36,452 nucleotides of DNA from Elusimicrobia bacterium CG1_02_56_21. GTDB taxonomy: Bacteria > Elusimicrobiota > Elusimicrobia > Elusimicrobiales > UBA9959. The stretch's first letter is position 1, and each line of letters opens with the position of its first letter. Made by a program: the position numbers and the translations under genes. Below, piece after piece: positions 1 through 9,381 of the stretch. The stretch covers positions 1 to 36,452 of the forward strand of contig MNUR01000118.1 in assembly GCA_001871115.1 (NCBI GenBank). The letters are read 5' to 3'. The notes beneath the pieces are model-generated. The model searched no databases. It was not told the origin of the DNA and was given only the letters and a program-made list of their open reading frames with translations.

Positions 1-37
1 ACCCTGCTGTCCGCTCGAAACCTCAGGAGGACCCGCC

Positions 38-1069
38 ATGAAAGCCCTTGTTAAAGCTAAAGCCGAAAAAGGCCTTTGGTTTGAAGACGTTCCGGAGCCG
101 GAGGTTAAAGATAATGAGGTGCTGATAAAGATAAAAAAGACGGCTATCTGCGGCACCGACATCCATATTTACCAGTGGGACGAGTGGGCGCGCAAGACCA
201 TCCCCGTCCCTATGCACGTGGGCCATGAATTCGTTGGAGAGATAGCGGGGCTGGGCAAGAACGTGAAGGGGCATTTTGTGGGCGAGAGGGTTTCGGGAGA
301 AGGCCACATCGTCTGCGGACATTGCCGCAGCTGCAAGGCCGGGCACAGACATCTCTGCATCAATACAAAAGGGGTAGGCGTCAATCTTCCCGGCGCTTTC
401 GCCGAATACCTGTCTCTTCCGGCCGAGAATGTTTTTTCCATACCGCAGGGAGTCTCCGATGACGAAGCGGCTATCCTGGACCCGCTGGGCAACGCCGTGC
501 ACACGGCGCTCTCTTTCGACCTGATAGGCGAGGACGTGCTTATAACCGGCGCCGGCCCGATAGGCATAATGGCGGGCGCTATAGCCAACCATGTCGGCGC
601 GCGCCATACCGTTATAACGGACGTGAACGATTACCGCATGGACCTGGCGCGCAAGCTGGGGCTCAAGGCCGTGGTGGACTCGCGGGTAGAGAAGCTGCCG
701 GATGTGATGAAAAAACTCGGGATGACGGAAGGGTTCGACGTCGGCCTGGAGATGAGCGGCAATCCGCAGGCTTTTAACGACATGATAGCATCTGTGAAGA
801 TGGGGGCCAGGATAGCCCTTCTGGGCATACTTCCGCCTGATACCACGATTCCCTGGAGCAATGTGATCTTCAAGGCGCTGACGCTGAAGTGTATCTATGG
901 CCGCGAGATCTTCGAGACCTGGTACAAGATGTGCGCTATGCTCACCAGCGGCTTGGATATAAAACCGGTGATAACGCACCGCTTTCCCGTTAAGGATTAT
1001 AAGGAGGCTTTCGAAATAATGTCCTCGGGCAAGTCAGGCAAGATCATCCTGGACTGGACAGGTATTTAG
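38..1069 (+). CDS. tdh: L-threonine 3-dehydrogenase
   Basis: NAD-dependent zinc dehydrogenase that oxidises L-threonine to 2-amino-3-ketobutyrate, the first step of threonine breakdown to glycine and acetyl-CoA. At 343 residues it has the usual length of the family. Catalytic zinc ligands are visible as Cys38, His63 and Glu64 (GHEF). The structural zinc site is Cys93, Cys96, Cys99 and Cys107, the same spacing as in E. coli Tdh. The Rossmann motif [10 protein letters not shown] follows near residue 170. The start is set by a clear AGGAGG about 7 bases upstream, at 25-30. The usual partner kbl is not seen downstream and could lie before the window. Cytoplasmic; confident call. Confidence 0.95.
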   Translation: MKALVKAKAEKGLWFEDVPEPEVKDNEVLIKIKKTAICGTDIHIYQWDEWARKTIPVPMHVGHEFVGEIAGLGKNVKGHFVGERVSGEGHIVCGHCRSCKAGHRHLCINTKGVGVNLPGAFAEYLSLPAENVFSIPQGVSDDEAAILDPLGNAVHTALSFDLIGEDVLITGAGPIGIMAGAIANHVGARHTVITDVNDYRMDLARKLGLKAVVDSRVEKLPDVMKKLGMTEGFDVGLEMSGNPQAFNDMIASVKMGARIALLGILPPDTTIPWSNVIFKALTLKCIYGREIFETWYKMCAMLTSGLDIKPVITHRFPVKDYKEAFEIMSSGKSGKIILDWTGI

Positions 1070-1124
1070 AGCCGGCTTAGAGAAGGTTTGTGTTTAGATA
1101 TGTTAAGAATGAGCGGGGGGGGGT

Positions 1125-1245
1125 GGCAGGGGTATTGCCCCTCGAACCCCGGAAGATGGAAACCGTTGCGCGGTTTCCCCCCGCCTAGGGAATTTATGGC
1201 GGGGCCCCCCCTTCCCCAAGGGGTTCGCGGCGCAATACCCCTGCC
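1125..1245. repeat. Multibranched palindromic intergenic repeat, copy 1
   Basis: Outer arms at 1125-1150 and 1220-1245 pair at 24 of 26 positions, with an unbroken 14-bp end (GGCAGGGGTATTGC / GCAATACCCCTGCC). Inside are a 5-bp stem (1151-1155 with 1211-1215) and two hairpins: GGAAACCG-TTGCG-CGGTTTCC (1158-1178) and CCCCGCC/GGCGGGG (1179-1204). The core closely resembles that of a second copy in reverse orientation at 29874-29990, so this is a dispersed family and not a chance palindrome. It fills most of the gap between tdh and the next gene. Whether it works as DNA, RNA or a selfish element cannot be told from here. Confidence 0.8.
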
Positions 1246-1308
1246 TTCCCTCAGGGCAAAACTAACTAAGCTTCAAGGGGAATGCCGGGAAATAAGGAAT
1301 TTTTAATT

Positions 1309-1809
1309 ATGAAGTACAGCGATAATTTCGACAGGCTTTCCGAGGCGCTGGAGGGAGCGGGGGCGTTTCTTGTTGTAGAGGACAAGAAGGGCCGCGTGAA
1401 CGTGATGACCATAGGCTGGGCGCAGGCCGGGTTCATCTGGGGGCAGCCTATAATGAGCGTCCTGGTCCGCCCCTCGCGGCATACCCATTCAATGCAGGAG
1501 AACGCGCCCTACTTTACAGTCTGCGTGCCGCGGCGGGGGGAAATGAAAAAAGAGCTCGGGTTCTGCGGTACCAAATCCGGCCGCGATTACGACAAGATAC
1601 GCGCCTGCGCGATGAAGCTTAAAGACGGAATGGTCAAAGGTCTTAAATATATAGAAGGGTGCGGACTGGTGTACCAGTGCGAAGTCTACGGCAAAACCAG
1701 CCTTGGCCGGGAAAACATATCAGCCGAAGCTCTTGAGAAATTCTACCCGGAAGGGGACTTTCATACTCTCTACTTCGGAAAGATCCTCAAAGCGGATAAC
1801 TTTTTATGA
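1309..1809 (+). CDS. Flavin reductase-like FMN-binding split-barrel protein
   Basis: About 166 residues resembling the flavoredoxin/flavin reductase domain family, which binds FMN in a split beta-barrel. Supporting stretches are VNVMTIGWAQAG near the start, then PIMSVLVRPSRHTHSM and the YFTVCVP strand, all typical of the fold. The exact substrate cannot be inferred. I chose ATG 1309 because AAGGAA lies 9 bases upstream; an earlier in-frame ATG at 1282 has no such site. The last bases overlap the next gene's start by ATGA, so the two are probably cotranslated. Cytoplasmic redox protein, no membrane segment. Confidence 0.8.
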   Translation: MKYSDNFDRLSEALEGAGAFLVVEDKKGRVNVMTIGWAQAGFIWGQPIMSVLVRPSRHTHSMQENAPYFTVCVPRRGEMKKELGFCGTKSGRDYDKIRACAMKLKDGMVKGLKYIEGCGLVYQCEVYGKTSLGRENISAEALEKFYPEGDFHTLYFGKILKADNFL

Positions 1810-3035
1810 AAACCTCCAGGCTGGCCGCATTGATCGTCTCGGCGCTCCTTTTTTCAGGCTGCGGGCTTTTTAAACAGAAGGCGGCCGACTATTACCTGGG
1901 CAAAGCCCGCAAAACAGCGGAGTCCCGGAACCCTCCGCAAGCGGAAGTTGAGTCCGCTTTTGCGAATATTGAAAAGGCTATCTCTTACGACCCGGGCTCG
2001 GCTTATGCGGTGGAACTGCTGGGCCGCCTTGCGGATTCTGCCTCTCAGAACGGTTTTTCCGGCGCGCAGGAACTTGAAGCTTCGGCTCTGAAAAAAGCGC
2101 TAACCGCCAGCCCGCTTAACTGGAGCGCCCGTGAGGCTCTTACAACTTTTTTGGCCGCCCGCGGCGATACCGGCGGGCTTGAAGCCCTGGCCGGGCAGGC
2201 CCAGGAACTGGCCGGGGCCGGAGGGGAAGAACAGCGCTATTGTGCGCTGCTGGCGGACCTGGCCGCGCGGGCTTCGGCCCTGCCGTGGCTGGAGTCGGAG
2301 GCCTACCTGAGCCTGAATAAATCCGCGGAGACGCTGTTTGAAAAAGCTTCGGCTTACGAGGCCGGCGCGGTTAAAGTACGGGCTCTCAAGGGAGAAACAG
2401 ATAAAATCACCGCTAAGGATCCGGGCATAAAGAAATACGCGCCTGCTGCGCTTGTCTCCGCCTCCGAAGTGGCGGCCGGGGACGCGCTGCGTGACTCGGA
2501 AGCCATGGAGGCGATAGCCGGCTTTAATGTCCGGGCCGCTTCCGACAAGGCTTTCCGTAAGGGCGTGGAGCTTACGGTGCAGGGCAACGCTTCGCTGATA
2601 AAAAAAGAATACGCCCAGGCCCGCGCTTTCTACCAGGGAGCACTTAATTATTACCCGGCTCTTGTGGATGCGCGCCGGCAGCTGGCTGAAGCGGATTTTC
2701 AGGAGGGCGCGGCCCTGGCAGCGGCCGGAGAGAACCAGAAGGCGGCAGTCAAGCTGCTGAACAAAGCCTACGGGGGAGCAACAGCCGTGATAGCCGAAGC
2801 TTCTAAAACCGGGAACCTGATCCCTTTTGTAAAGCCCGCTAAATTCCTCGGTGAGACTTATTCCCTTAAGGCGGCGGACCTGGCCGCGCTGCGTGCCGTG
2901 GAAGGAGCCCGGCTCAGGAATACGGCCCGGCTTGAGAGAGAGTTCAAGGCGGCCCTTGATGAGGCGCTTAAGCTTAACCCGGAGGGGCGCCTGGCCAGGG
3001 AACTTCTTGAGCGTTATACAAAGGACGGGTTTTAA
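1806..3035 (+). CDS. Lipoprotein with TPR-like helical repeats
   Basis: 409 residues. The N-terminus MKTSRLAALIVSALLFSGC is a lipoprotein signal with lipobox FSGC, predicting lipidation at Cys19 and attachment to a membrane facing the periplasm. The mature part is Ala/Leu/Glu-rich and helical. Segments such as AFANIEKAISYDPGSAYAVE and ARAFYQGALNYYPALVDA look like tetratricopeptide repeats, so a scaffolding or assembly role is plausible. It overlaps the flavin-reductase-like gene by 4 bases. No specific function can be assigned; the lipoprotein assignment is firm, the TPR assignment moderate. Confidence 0.75.
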   Translation: MKTSRLAALIVSALLFSGCGLFKQKAADYYLGKARKTAESRNPPQAEVESAFANIEKAISYDPGSAYAVELLGRLADSASQNGFSGAQELEASALKKALTASPLNWSAREALTTFLAARGDTGGLEALAGQAQELAGAGGEEQRYCALLADLAARASALPWLESEAYLSLNKSAETLFEKASAYEAGAVKVRALKGETDKITAKDPGIKKYAPAALVSASEVAAGDALRDSEAMEAIAGFNVRAASDKAFRKGVELTVQGNASLIKKEYAQARAFYQGALNYYPALVDARRQLAEADFQEGAALAAAGENQKAAVKLLNKAYGGATAVIAEASKTGNLIPFVKPAKFLGETYSLKAADLAALRAVEGARLRNTARLEREFKAALDEALKLNPEGRLARELLERYTKDGF

Positions 3036-3093
3036 GCGGGGCTCCCGCGGGTAAGCCGGTTCTCGTCCGATCAGCTCCCGCAGCTATTACGGT

Positions 3094-3813
3094 ATGGGAA
3101 ACTCTGGAGTGTTTTTTTTGAAAGGACCGCGCTTCACGGCGGGGCTGACCTTCTTTATTCTTTGCGCGGGCTCAGCCGGCGCGCAGCAGCCCTCCGTTTC
3201 AACCGCTGCGCCGGCGCGCGCGCAGAGCCCTTTAATCCTGAATATTTCAAAGGACTCCTACTCCTCCAGGGTAGGCCTGGATTATTCTATAAGATGGGAT
3301 TTTTCCGACCTGGGCTCGTTCCGGCCGGGCTTCGGAACTCTTTACTCCGGTATAAAAGCCGTCTCTAACTGGGATATAACCGAGAATACCCGCCTTAGTT
3401 ACTACGGGCTTAAAACCAATCCCTGGCGGCTGATAATAGCCAAAGAAAAAAAAACCGGGAGCGCTGCGCCTGCAGGGCCGGCGGCTCCCGGGAGCGGCAT
3501 AGTCGCAGCGGGGACCCCGGAATATCACAAGCGGCTCCGGCTTTCCATCTCTCCTCTGGTCGACGACATCAAAAGGGATTTTGACAGTAACTTGAGGGAT
3601 TTTTTACTCAGGAGCTCGCTCAAAGGCCTTTCTCCGGAGTGGGAAAAAGCCGGCGACGCGGGCCGCAAGTCTTTTGTTAAGGATGTGCTTGCGCTCGACG
3701 TGTGGGGGACCAGGGAAGGCCTGGAGTACATCAGCAGCGAGGGCGGAGCCGATAATAATAGTAAATCCAGGAATAAAGCCGCGGGCAATAAAAAGTTATT
3801 CAGGTACCCCTGA
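3094..3813 (+). CDS. Secreted protein of unknown function
   Basis: 239 residues with a hydrophobic N-terminal segment ending in CAGSAGAQ, a good signal-peptidase I site, so it is probably exported. The mature part carries beta-like stretches with aromatic residues (NISKDSYSSRVGLDYSIRW, WDITENTRLSYYGLK), which might form a small barrel or beta-sandwich, followed by a charged C-terminal half. I do not recognise the family. ATG 3094 has no obvious ribosome binding site. A TTG at 3118 preceded by GGAG at 3106-3109 gives a tidier signal peptide and may be the true start. It ends convergently against the large minus-strand gene. Confidence 0.6.
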   Translation: MGNSGVFFLKGPRFTAGLTFFILCAGSAGAQQPSVSTAAPARAQSPLILNISKDSYSSRVGLDYSIRWDFSDLGSFRPGFGTLYSGIKAVSNWDITENTRLSYYGLKTNPWRLIIAKEKKTGSAAPAGPAAPGSGIVAAGTPEYHKRLRLSISPLVDDIKRDFDSNLRDFLLRSSLKGLSPEWEKAGDAGRKSFVKDVLALDVWGTREGLEYISSEGGADNNSKSRNKAAGNKKLFRYP

Positions 3814-3852
3814 GCCGGTCCCCTTCCTTCCTGAGCCCCGGCCGCCGTTATT

Positions 3853-6801
3853 TTACACCGCTATCGCGCCTTTTCCTTCGGAGCCGTCTATGCGTATATC
3901 CAGCGGCTCGCTAAAGCGTATGTGCCGGATATAAACCAACTCCTCGATGGGCTTGTGAGTTTTTATCCGGTCCCAGCTTATATAAGCATCCGGGCCGGTT
4001 TCATTTATAGTGAAGTAGCCTATGCCGAGCGAGGTGACATTGTGAAAGAAATGGGTCCCGTAGGAAGGGTCCACGGTCAGGCCGCTATAGGCGGCCTCTA
4101 TTATTATCCTGGAATTGGAGATATGGTGCCACCTGACCGGTATCCCGAGAAGCGGATCGCTTGATCCCCAGCGTCCCGGCCCCAGTATTATATACGGCCG
4201 GCCTTCGGCTCGAAGCCGCGTGTTAAGTGTGCCTATCTCTTCTGCTATTTCGCGCGTCTTAAGAACATTGAATTTTTCCGGTATCACATACAGCATGTCC
4301 CGTATATCGCGGTGCGCCCCGTTCCCCAGCGCCCGGGCGCTGAGGGCCAGCATCCGTTCCGGCTTAATATCTTTAAGGGACACTTTTTTGATCTGGCTGC
4401 GCGAGACCATCGGGCGCATCTGCAGAATATTGAAAGAGGCGGCCCCGGTAGAAGGATCATAGTCGCAGGCAAACTCCATTTCTATATTGCAGCCCATAGC
4501 GTCCTTGCCGAGCGAGGAAAGCGTGTTGAGTATCTCCGGGAGCGGGATCTCTTCGTTCTTAAGTATAGGGGCGAAAGTGATCAGCCTGTGGCCTTGCTGG
4601 GAGATATTGTCGAGTACGCGGTCGTCCTCGGCCGAATAGGTAGCGCCGACGAGTTCGAGCGAGCCGTCGCTTTCCGCATCTTCTACGCCGGCAGTGTCCA
4701 GGGCCGGCTCTTCCTCATATCCCAGAGGGGTTTCCGAAGGCGCAGTCTTGAGCGCGACGAACTTTTTCTGCGAGTTGGCCAGGAAGTCGCCTATTGTGGA
4801 GAACTGGTGAAGGTTTTGCGGATGGCAGGGTGAAAAGCGCAGCGCATTGTGCCCTTCCACTATGGTTTTTCCGAGGCCCAGAGCGATGTGGGCGATAGGG
4901 TCCTCAGCTTCCAGCGGCGGGACCGGGTAATAGTTGTAAGACTGAACGACTCCGGCGAAAGCCGGGTAGTAGCGGCCGCCCGGGTAATTGCGTCCTACCA
5001 CGCGCTGTATCACTACGGCCATCTTTTCCTCGTCCAGCATAAGAGGGTTGAGCCTGCGGTAGCCGCGGGCTTCCCGGGAGAAGACGGAGGCGTATACGAA
5101 TTTCACCGCCCGCGTCAGTTCGTCAAGGCGGCGCTCGGGGTCGGGGTGGTTATTGGCGAGCATATAGGTCTTGTAAACCCCGGCAAAAGGCTGGGTTTTT
5201 GAATCTTCCAGGAGTGAAGACGACCTGACGGCCAGCGGTCCTTCTATCTTCTCTAGCAGGGCCTCCAGGTCCCGCCTGACATAATCAGGCAGCCTGGCGT
5301 TCTCAAAGATGGCGGCGTTCTCCTCGTTGCTGTAGTTTTCGTTTATCAGCGAATCGAGGCCGTTCTGCTCCATAAAAAAGTCGAACACATCCGAGGCTAT
5401 TACCACCGTGTTCGGCACGGCCACCGTGACGCCCGGCCAGCGCTCTTCCAGGTCGGTTTTGCTGAGCAGGAAATCCACGAACGCCAGCCCCCTGGCTTTG
5501 CCGCCTATGGAGCCGGACCCGATCTTGGTGAACGGGGTTGTGTCGTCAAAAAGTTTATGGTCGAATTTCAGCACCGTGCCCAGCTGGGTCTTGTAGATAA
5601 ACTGGTGTATGGTTTCTACAAGGTATTTGCGCAGCTGTTCGGGGTTGCCGAACTCGGAAATTTTCTTGGGCCTGATATGGTAAGCCATCTCGAATTCGGT
5701 GCGGGCCAGCAGCCACTTAGAAAAATGGTTATTGCCGGCATGATAAAGCACAGATTCTATGGGAACCACCGTCAGCAGTTTAAGCATGGTGGTGAGGTCG
5801 GCCGCGCGGGCCAGTTCCATCCCGCCGCTGTCGTTAAAGGTGAAGTCCCCGAAGCCGAAATAGCGCAGTATGAAGGCGCGCAGCTGCTTGAAAAGGTCCG
5901 GCGCCGACTTGGACATAAAAGAGGCCCCGAGGGAAGTTGCGGCATCCGCGAACTTGGAATTAAAAGACTGGACCAGGACCGGCATGTCGTGGATGTCCGC
6001 TTTTATCCTGCGGGTAAGAGTAAGCCCGGCCTCCTGGCCTGAATCCTCGCTCATGGGATATTCTATGTCCGTGATAACGCCCAGCAGGTTAGTTTTGTAT
6101 TTCTGATATATCGCCCAGGCTTCTTCGTAAGTGGTGCAGAAGATCACCTTGGGCCTGGCGCGGAGCCTGAGCATTTTTTTTGCGGGGTTCAGCTCTTCCG
6201 CCATCACTATCTGCGTCTGCTTCATTAATTCCGCGTAGATGGAAGGGAGGTACGAGGAATAGAACTTGATATTATCCTCTACCAGGAGTATCGCCTGTAC
6301 GCCCACCTTGGAGTCCCGCTCTAAATTTCGCGCGTCCTCTATGACATTAATAATAGCCGAGAAAATGCGGGTGTCTCCGCTCCAAAGATAAACCCCGTCG
6401 GCGAGGGCGCGGGTTTCTTCAGTTATATTCTTTATGTCCTGGATATTGAAGGAAAGCAGGACAGCCGGCAGGCCCTTGTGTCCGGCTTTCAGGCTCAGGA
6501 AGAAATCCGACATATCCGCTTCACCGACCTGGATCATGGCTATTACAAGGTCGTATGACCCCTCTTTGAGCTTTTCGAGGGCCTGGGTCGTGGTGGCTAC
6601 GCGGGTTATCCTGGGGGCTGAACGGGGAGAAGAATCGAGCATTTCGCCGAAGAGAGCTTCGTTCAGGCGGTCGTCGTCGGCCAGCAGGAAGGAATCGTAG
6701 AGGGAAGCCACCAGCAGCACTTTCTTTATGCGGTACGGCATCAATTTCTCGAAACCGCCAAATTCTATTTCAAAGTCGCCGGGGCGTTTAGCTGTGTTCA
6801 T
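3853..6801 (-). CDS. Receiver-like domains fused to a PEP-synthase-type (PPDK_N) nucleotide-binding domain
   Basis: 982 residues. Residues ~25-150 look like a degenerate receiver domain. Residues ~165-310 form a second receiver (ILLVEDN at its start, putative phospho-Asp in ITDIEYP). A helical linker follows, then from ~423 a pyruvate phosphate dikinase/PEP synthase N-terminal ATP-binding domain with FTKIGSGSIGGKARG and LAVRSSSLLEDS near 521. A conserved tail includes GPGRWGSSDPLLGIP. The swivelling phosphohistidine domain and the PEP/pyruvate TIM barrel of true PEP synthase are absent, so it should not make PEP by the usual route; a regulatory phosphotransfer role is inference. Proteins of this layout are usually labelled PEP synthase. 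No good ribosome binding site precedes 6801; Met16 is an alternative start. Confidence 0.8.
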   Translation of the reverse strand: MNTAKRPGDFEIEFGGFEKLMPYRIKKVLLVASLYDSFLLADDDRLNEALFGEMLDSSPRSAPRITRVATTTQALEKLKEGSYDLVIAMIQVGEADMSDFFLSLKAGHKGLPAVLLSFNIQDIKNITEETRALADGVYLWSGDTRIFSAIINVIEDARNLERDSKVGVQAILLVEDNIKFYSSYLPSIYAELMKQTQIVMAEELNPAKKMLRLRARPKVIFCTTYEEAWAIYQKYKTNLLGVITDIEYPMSEDSGQEAGLTLTRRIKADIHDMPVLVQSFNSKFADAATSLGASFMSKSAPDLFKQLRAFILRYFGFGDFTFNDSGGMELARAADLTTMLKLLTVVPIESVLYHAGNNHFSKWLLARTEFEMAYHIRPKKISEFGNPEQLRKYLVETIHQFIYKTQLGTVLKFDHKLFDDTTPFTKIGSGSIGGKARGLAFVDFLLSKTDLEERWPGVTVAVPNTVVIASDVFDFFMEQNGLDSLINENYSNEENAAIFENARLPDYVRRDLEALLEKIEGPLAVRSSSLLEDSKTQPFAGVYKTYMLANNHPDPERRLDELTRAVKFVYASVFSREARGYRRLNPLMLDEEKMAVVIQRVVGRNYPGGRYYPAFAGVVQSYNYYPVPPLEAEDPIAHIALGLGKTIVEGHNALRFSPCHPQNLHQFSTIGDFLANSQKKFVALKTAPSETPLGYEEEPALDTAGVEDAESDGSLELVGATYSAEDDRVLDNISQQGHRLITFAPILKNEEIPLPEILNTLSSLGKDAMGCNIEMEFACDYDPSTGAASFNILQMRPMVSRSQIKKVSLKDIKPERMLALSARALGNGAHRDIRDMLYVIPEKFNVLKTREIAEEIGTLNTRLRAEGRPYIILGPGRWGSSDPLLGIPVRWHHISNSRIIIEAAYSGLTVDPSYGTHFFHNVTSLGIGYFTINETGPDAYISWDRIKTHKPIEELVYIRHIRFSEPLDIRIDGSEGKGAIAV

Positions 6802-6814
6802 AAAACTATTTTAC

Positions 6815-6985
6815 AAAACTATGTTTGTGCCGTAACAAGAGCAATGCTCGTCAGACGGCCAAAACTATGTTTGTGCCGTAACAAGAGCAATGCTCGTCAG
6901 ACGGCCAAAACTATGTTTGTGCCGTAACAAGAGCAATGCTCGTCAGACGGCCAAAACTATGTTTGTGCCGTAACAAGAGCAATGC
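6815..6985. repeat. 46-bp tandem repeat array (3 full copies plus 33 bp)
   Basis: Identical 46-bp units at 6815-6860, 6861-6906 and 6907-6952, with a fourth that breaks off after 33 bp at 6985. Each unit contains the near-palindrome GAGCAATGCTC nested inside GCCGT...ACGGC, so each can form a hairpin. There are no variable spacers. The array sits directly upstream of the minus-strand receiver/PPDK_N gene, in the divergent region before serC. The lack of any difference between full copies suggests recent expansion or active homogenisation. Confidence 0.95.
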
Positions 6986-7132
6986 GCGGCAAGGCGGTAT
7001 TTTCCGCCGCTATTATTGCCGGGCTCCCGCGGCGGCAGAGAGAAGGCTGGCTCAGGGCCGGGAAAGAAGCCGGGATTGTGTCCGGGCCGGCACAGGGAAA
7101 TCAAAGGCATTTAAACCGTTGATATTAGTATA
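6986..7132. other. GC-rich non-coding part of the divergent intergenic region
   Basis: No gene is supported here. A short hairpin GGCGG-TATTTT-CCGCC lies at 6993-7008, followed by GC-rich sequence with several GCCGG-type half palindromes up to about 7095. Together with the tandem repeats and the serC promoter this makes up the 396-base gap between the two divergent genes. Confidence 0.5.
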
Positions 7133-7161
7133 TTGCCAAACGCCGCCTAGAAATTTATAAT
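7133..7161 (+). promoter_or_regulatory. Sigma-70-type promoter of serC-serA
   Basis: A -35 box TTGCCA (7133-7138) is separated by exactly 17 bp from a consensus -10 box TATAAT (7156-7161). The ribosome binding site CCAGGAG follows at about 7182-7187, ahead of ATG 7198. Confidence 0.8.
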
Positions 7162-7197
7162 GATAAATACAGCACGAAATTCCAGGAGAATATATAT

Positions 7198-8376
7198 ATG
7201 GAAAAGCCCTCGATAAAACCCCGGTGTCCTAATTTTTCTTCAGGCCCCTGCGCCAAGCGCCCTGGCTGGAGCGTAGACGCGCTTAAGAACGCGCTTGTGG
7301 GCCGCTCCCACAGGTCTAAAGAGGGAAAAGCCCGCCTGCAGGAAGTCTCGGACCGCATGCGGAAGGTTCTCGGCCTGCCAGCAGACTACCGCATAGGAGT
7401 GGTGGCCGCCTCCGACACCGGCGCGGTGGAACTGGCAATGTGGACCCTTCTCGGCCCCCGGCCAGTGGATATTTTCGGCTGGGAGTCCTTCGGCAAAGGC
7501 TGGATGAAGGACGCGGTGAAATACCTGAAGCTGCCCAAAGTAAACGAGTACAAAGCCGACTACGGCAAACTGCCGGACCTGACCAAAGCCGATTTCTCCA
7601 ATGACGTAATCTTTACTTTTAACGGAACCACCTCGGGAGTGAAAGTCCCGGACCTCAACTGGATCCCGTCGGAAAGGGAGGGCCTTGTTATCTGTGACGC
7701 CACCTCCGGTATCTTCGCCATGGAGCTCGATTTCAAGAAGGTAGACGTCGTAACTTTCTCCTGGCAGAAAGTCCTGGGAGGCGAAGCCGCGCACGGAGTC
7801 ATTATCCTGTCTCCCCGCGCCGTGGCGCGCATGGAGGCGAACGAGCCCAAGGTTAACTGGCCCGTCCCCAAGATATTCAGACTGGCCGCGGAGGGCAAAC
7901 TAAAACCCGGCGAGCTCGAGTATAATACCGTAAACACACCCTCCATGCTCTGCGTGGAAGACGCGATCGACGCTCTAAAGTGGGCGGAAGAGATCGGCGG
8001 CAACAAAGAGCTCATCAGGCGCTCCAACGCCAACCTGGCCGCTTTCGAGGGGTGGGTGGAGAAATCCGGCTGGATAGCTTTCCTGGCCGAATCCCGGGAG
8101 ATCCGCTCAAATACTTCCGTCTGCTTCCGGATCAAGGCCGACTGGTTCCAGAAATTATCTGACGAGGATAGAACAAAGGCCGCCAAGAAGCTTACCTCCA
8201 TGCTGGACAAAGAGGGCGTGGCATACGATATTAATTCCTACGGAAAGGCCCCGGCCGGCCTCCGCGTCTGGTGCGGAGCCACCGTAGAGACTTCGGATAT
8301 AGAAGCCCTTCTGCCCTGGCTGGACTGGGCCTATGAAACTGTCGCTAAAGAATACTCCAGGGAGGCAGTGAAATGA
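7198..8376 (+). CDS. serC: Phosphoserine aminotransferase
   Basis: 392-residue PLP enzyme converting 3-phosphohydroxypyruvate and glutamate to phosphoserine and 2-oxoglutarate, the second step of serine synthesis. It belongs to the long subgroup starting [13 protein letters not shown], with [10 protein letters not shown] close behind. The PLP-binding lysine is Lys191 in [13 protein letters not shown], and the upstream Asp in ICDATSG is the pyridine-nitrogen ligand. A strong promoter and ribosome binding site precede it. It overlaps serA by ATGA, so the two enzymes of the pathway are cotranslated. Confidence 0.95.
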   Translation: MEKPSIKPRCPNFSSGPCAKRPGWSVDALKNALVGRSHRSKEGKARLQEVSDRMRKVLGLPADYRIGVVAASDTGAVELAMWTLLGPRPVDIFGWESFGKGWMKDAVKYLKLPKVNEYKADYGKLPDLTKADFSNDVIFTFNGTTSGVKVPDLNWIPSEREGLVICDATSGIFAMELDFKKVDVVTFSWQKVLGGEAAHGVIILSPRAVARMEANEPKVNWPVPKIFRLAAEGKLKPGELEYNTVNTPSMLCVEDAIDALKWAEEIGGNKELIRRSNANLAAFEGWVEKSGWIAFLAESREIRSNTSVCFRIKADWFQKLSDEDRTKAAKKLTSMLDKEGVAYDINSYGKAPAGLRVWCGATVETSDIEALLPWLDWAYETVAKEYSREAVK

Positions 8377-9323
8377 AAAAAGTCCTCATAGCGGATAAAG
8401 CCGATCCTCTTTGTGAGAAAGTCCTAAGGGACAGGGGCCTTGAGCCCGTGGTCAGGACCGGCATGAAGCCGGAGGAACTTAAAGCCTGCGTCGCGGAGTT
8501 CGACGCTATAATAGTGCGCTCGGCTACCATGCTGACCCGTGAGATTATCGAGGCCGCCGTCAAATTGAAAGCCGTGGCCCGCGCCGGTTCCGGCGTGGAT
8601 AATATAGACGTTCTCGCCTGCATAGAAAAGAAAGTGCTGGTTATGAACACCCCGTTCGGAAACACCGTTTCCACGGGCGAGCACGCGATAGCTATGATGA
8701 TGTCCCTGGCCCGTCATATACCGCAAGCCAGCGCCTCCACGCACTCCGGGAAATGGGAGAAGAAGAAATTTGAGGGCGTGGAAATAACAGGAAAGACCCT
8801 CGGGGTTATCGGCTGCGGCAATATAGGCGCCGTGGTAGCCGACCGCGCTATGGGCCTTAAAATGAACGTGGTTGTTTTTGACCCGGTCATGACCACTGAG
8901 CGCGCCCGGGAACTCGGAGTGCGGATGGTAAGCCTGGACGAGCTGTATGCCAAGGCGGATTTTATAACCTACCACGTGACCATTAACCCGGCCACCAAAG
9001 GAATGCTTAATAGCGGCGCTATCGCAAAGATGAAAAAAGGCGTGCGGATAATAAACTGCGCCCGCGGCGGGATCATGGTCGAAGAGGATATCAAGGCCGC
9101 ACTGCTGAGCGGTCGGATAGCGGGACTGGCCTGCGATGTGTATCTTAAAGAACCGGCTACGGAGCATATTTTCTTCGGCATGGAGAACGTGATCGCCACG
9201 CCCCATATCGCGGCGTCGACCAAAGACGCGCAGGTTACTGTGGCCAGGCAGGCCGCCGAGCAGATAGCCGACTACCTGCTGAACGGAAAACGCACCCACG
9301 CGGTGAACGGAGATAAAATATAA
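8373..9323 (+). CDS. serA: D-3-phosphoglycerate dehydrogenase (short form)
   Basis: 316 residues, a D-isomer-specific 2-hydroxyacid dehydrogenase catalysing the first step of serine synthesis with NAD. The Rossmann motif [12 protein letters not shown] lies at about 147-158. The substrate-binding Arg is in NCARGG near 230, and the catalytic His is His278 in TPHIAAST. The C-terminal ACT or intervening domains of long SerA forms are missing, so feedback inhibition by serine through an ACT domain is not expected. Specificity for phosphoglycerate rests on the serC overlap and on similarity, since the fold alone would also fit other 2-hydroxyacid dehydrogenases. Confidence 0.9.
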   Translation: MKKVLIADKADPLCEKVLRDRGLEPVVRTGMKPEELKACVAEFDAIIVRSATMLTREIIEAAVKLKAVARAGSGVDNIDVLACIEKKVLVMNTPFGNTVSTGEHAIAMMMSLARHIPQASASTHSGKWEKKKFEGVEITGKTLGVIGCGNIGAVVADRAMGLKMNVVVFDPVMTTERARELGVRMVSLDELYAKADFITYHVTINPATKGMLNSGAIAKMKKGVRIINCARGGIMVEEDIKAALLSGRIAGLACDVYLKEPATEHIFFGMENVIATPHIAASTKDAQVTVARQAAEQIADYLLNGKRTHAVNGDKI

Positions 9324-9381
9324 GAAACCGGCTCCAGCAGTTTTCCGACGCCGGAGTAATCGAAGCGGTAAGGATTCATAC

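Noticed and set aside
1088..1306. 72-codon ORF before the flavin reductase-like gene
   Set aside because: It runs through the palindromic repeat, is Pro/Gly/Arg-rich and resembles no protein.
4312..4833. 173-codon plus-strand ORF inside the PEP-synthase-like gene
   Set aside because: It is a shadow of the large minus-strand gene, with no ribosome binding site or family match; the same holds for the other antisense ORFs there.
6815..6985. CRISPR array
   Set aside because: The 46-bp units are adjacent with no variable spacers and there are no cas genes, so it is a plain tandem repeat.
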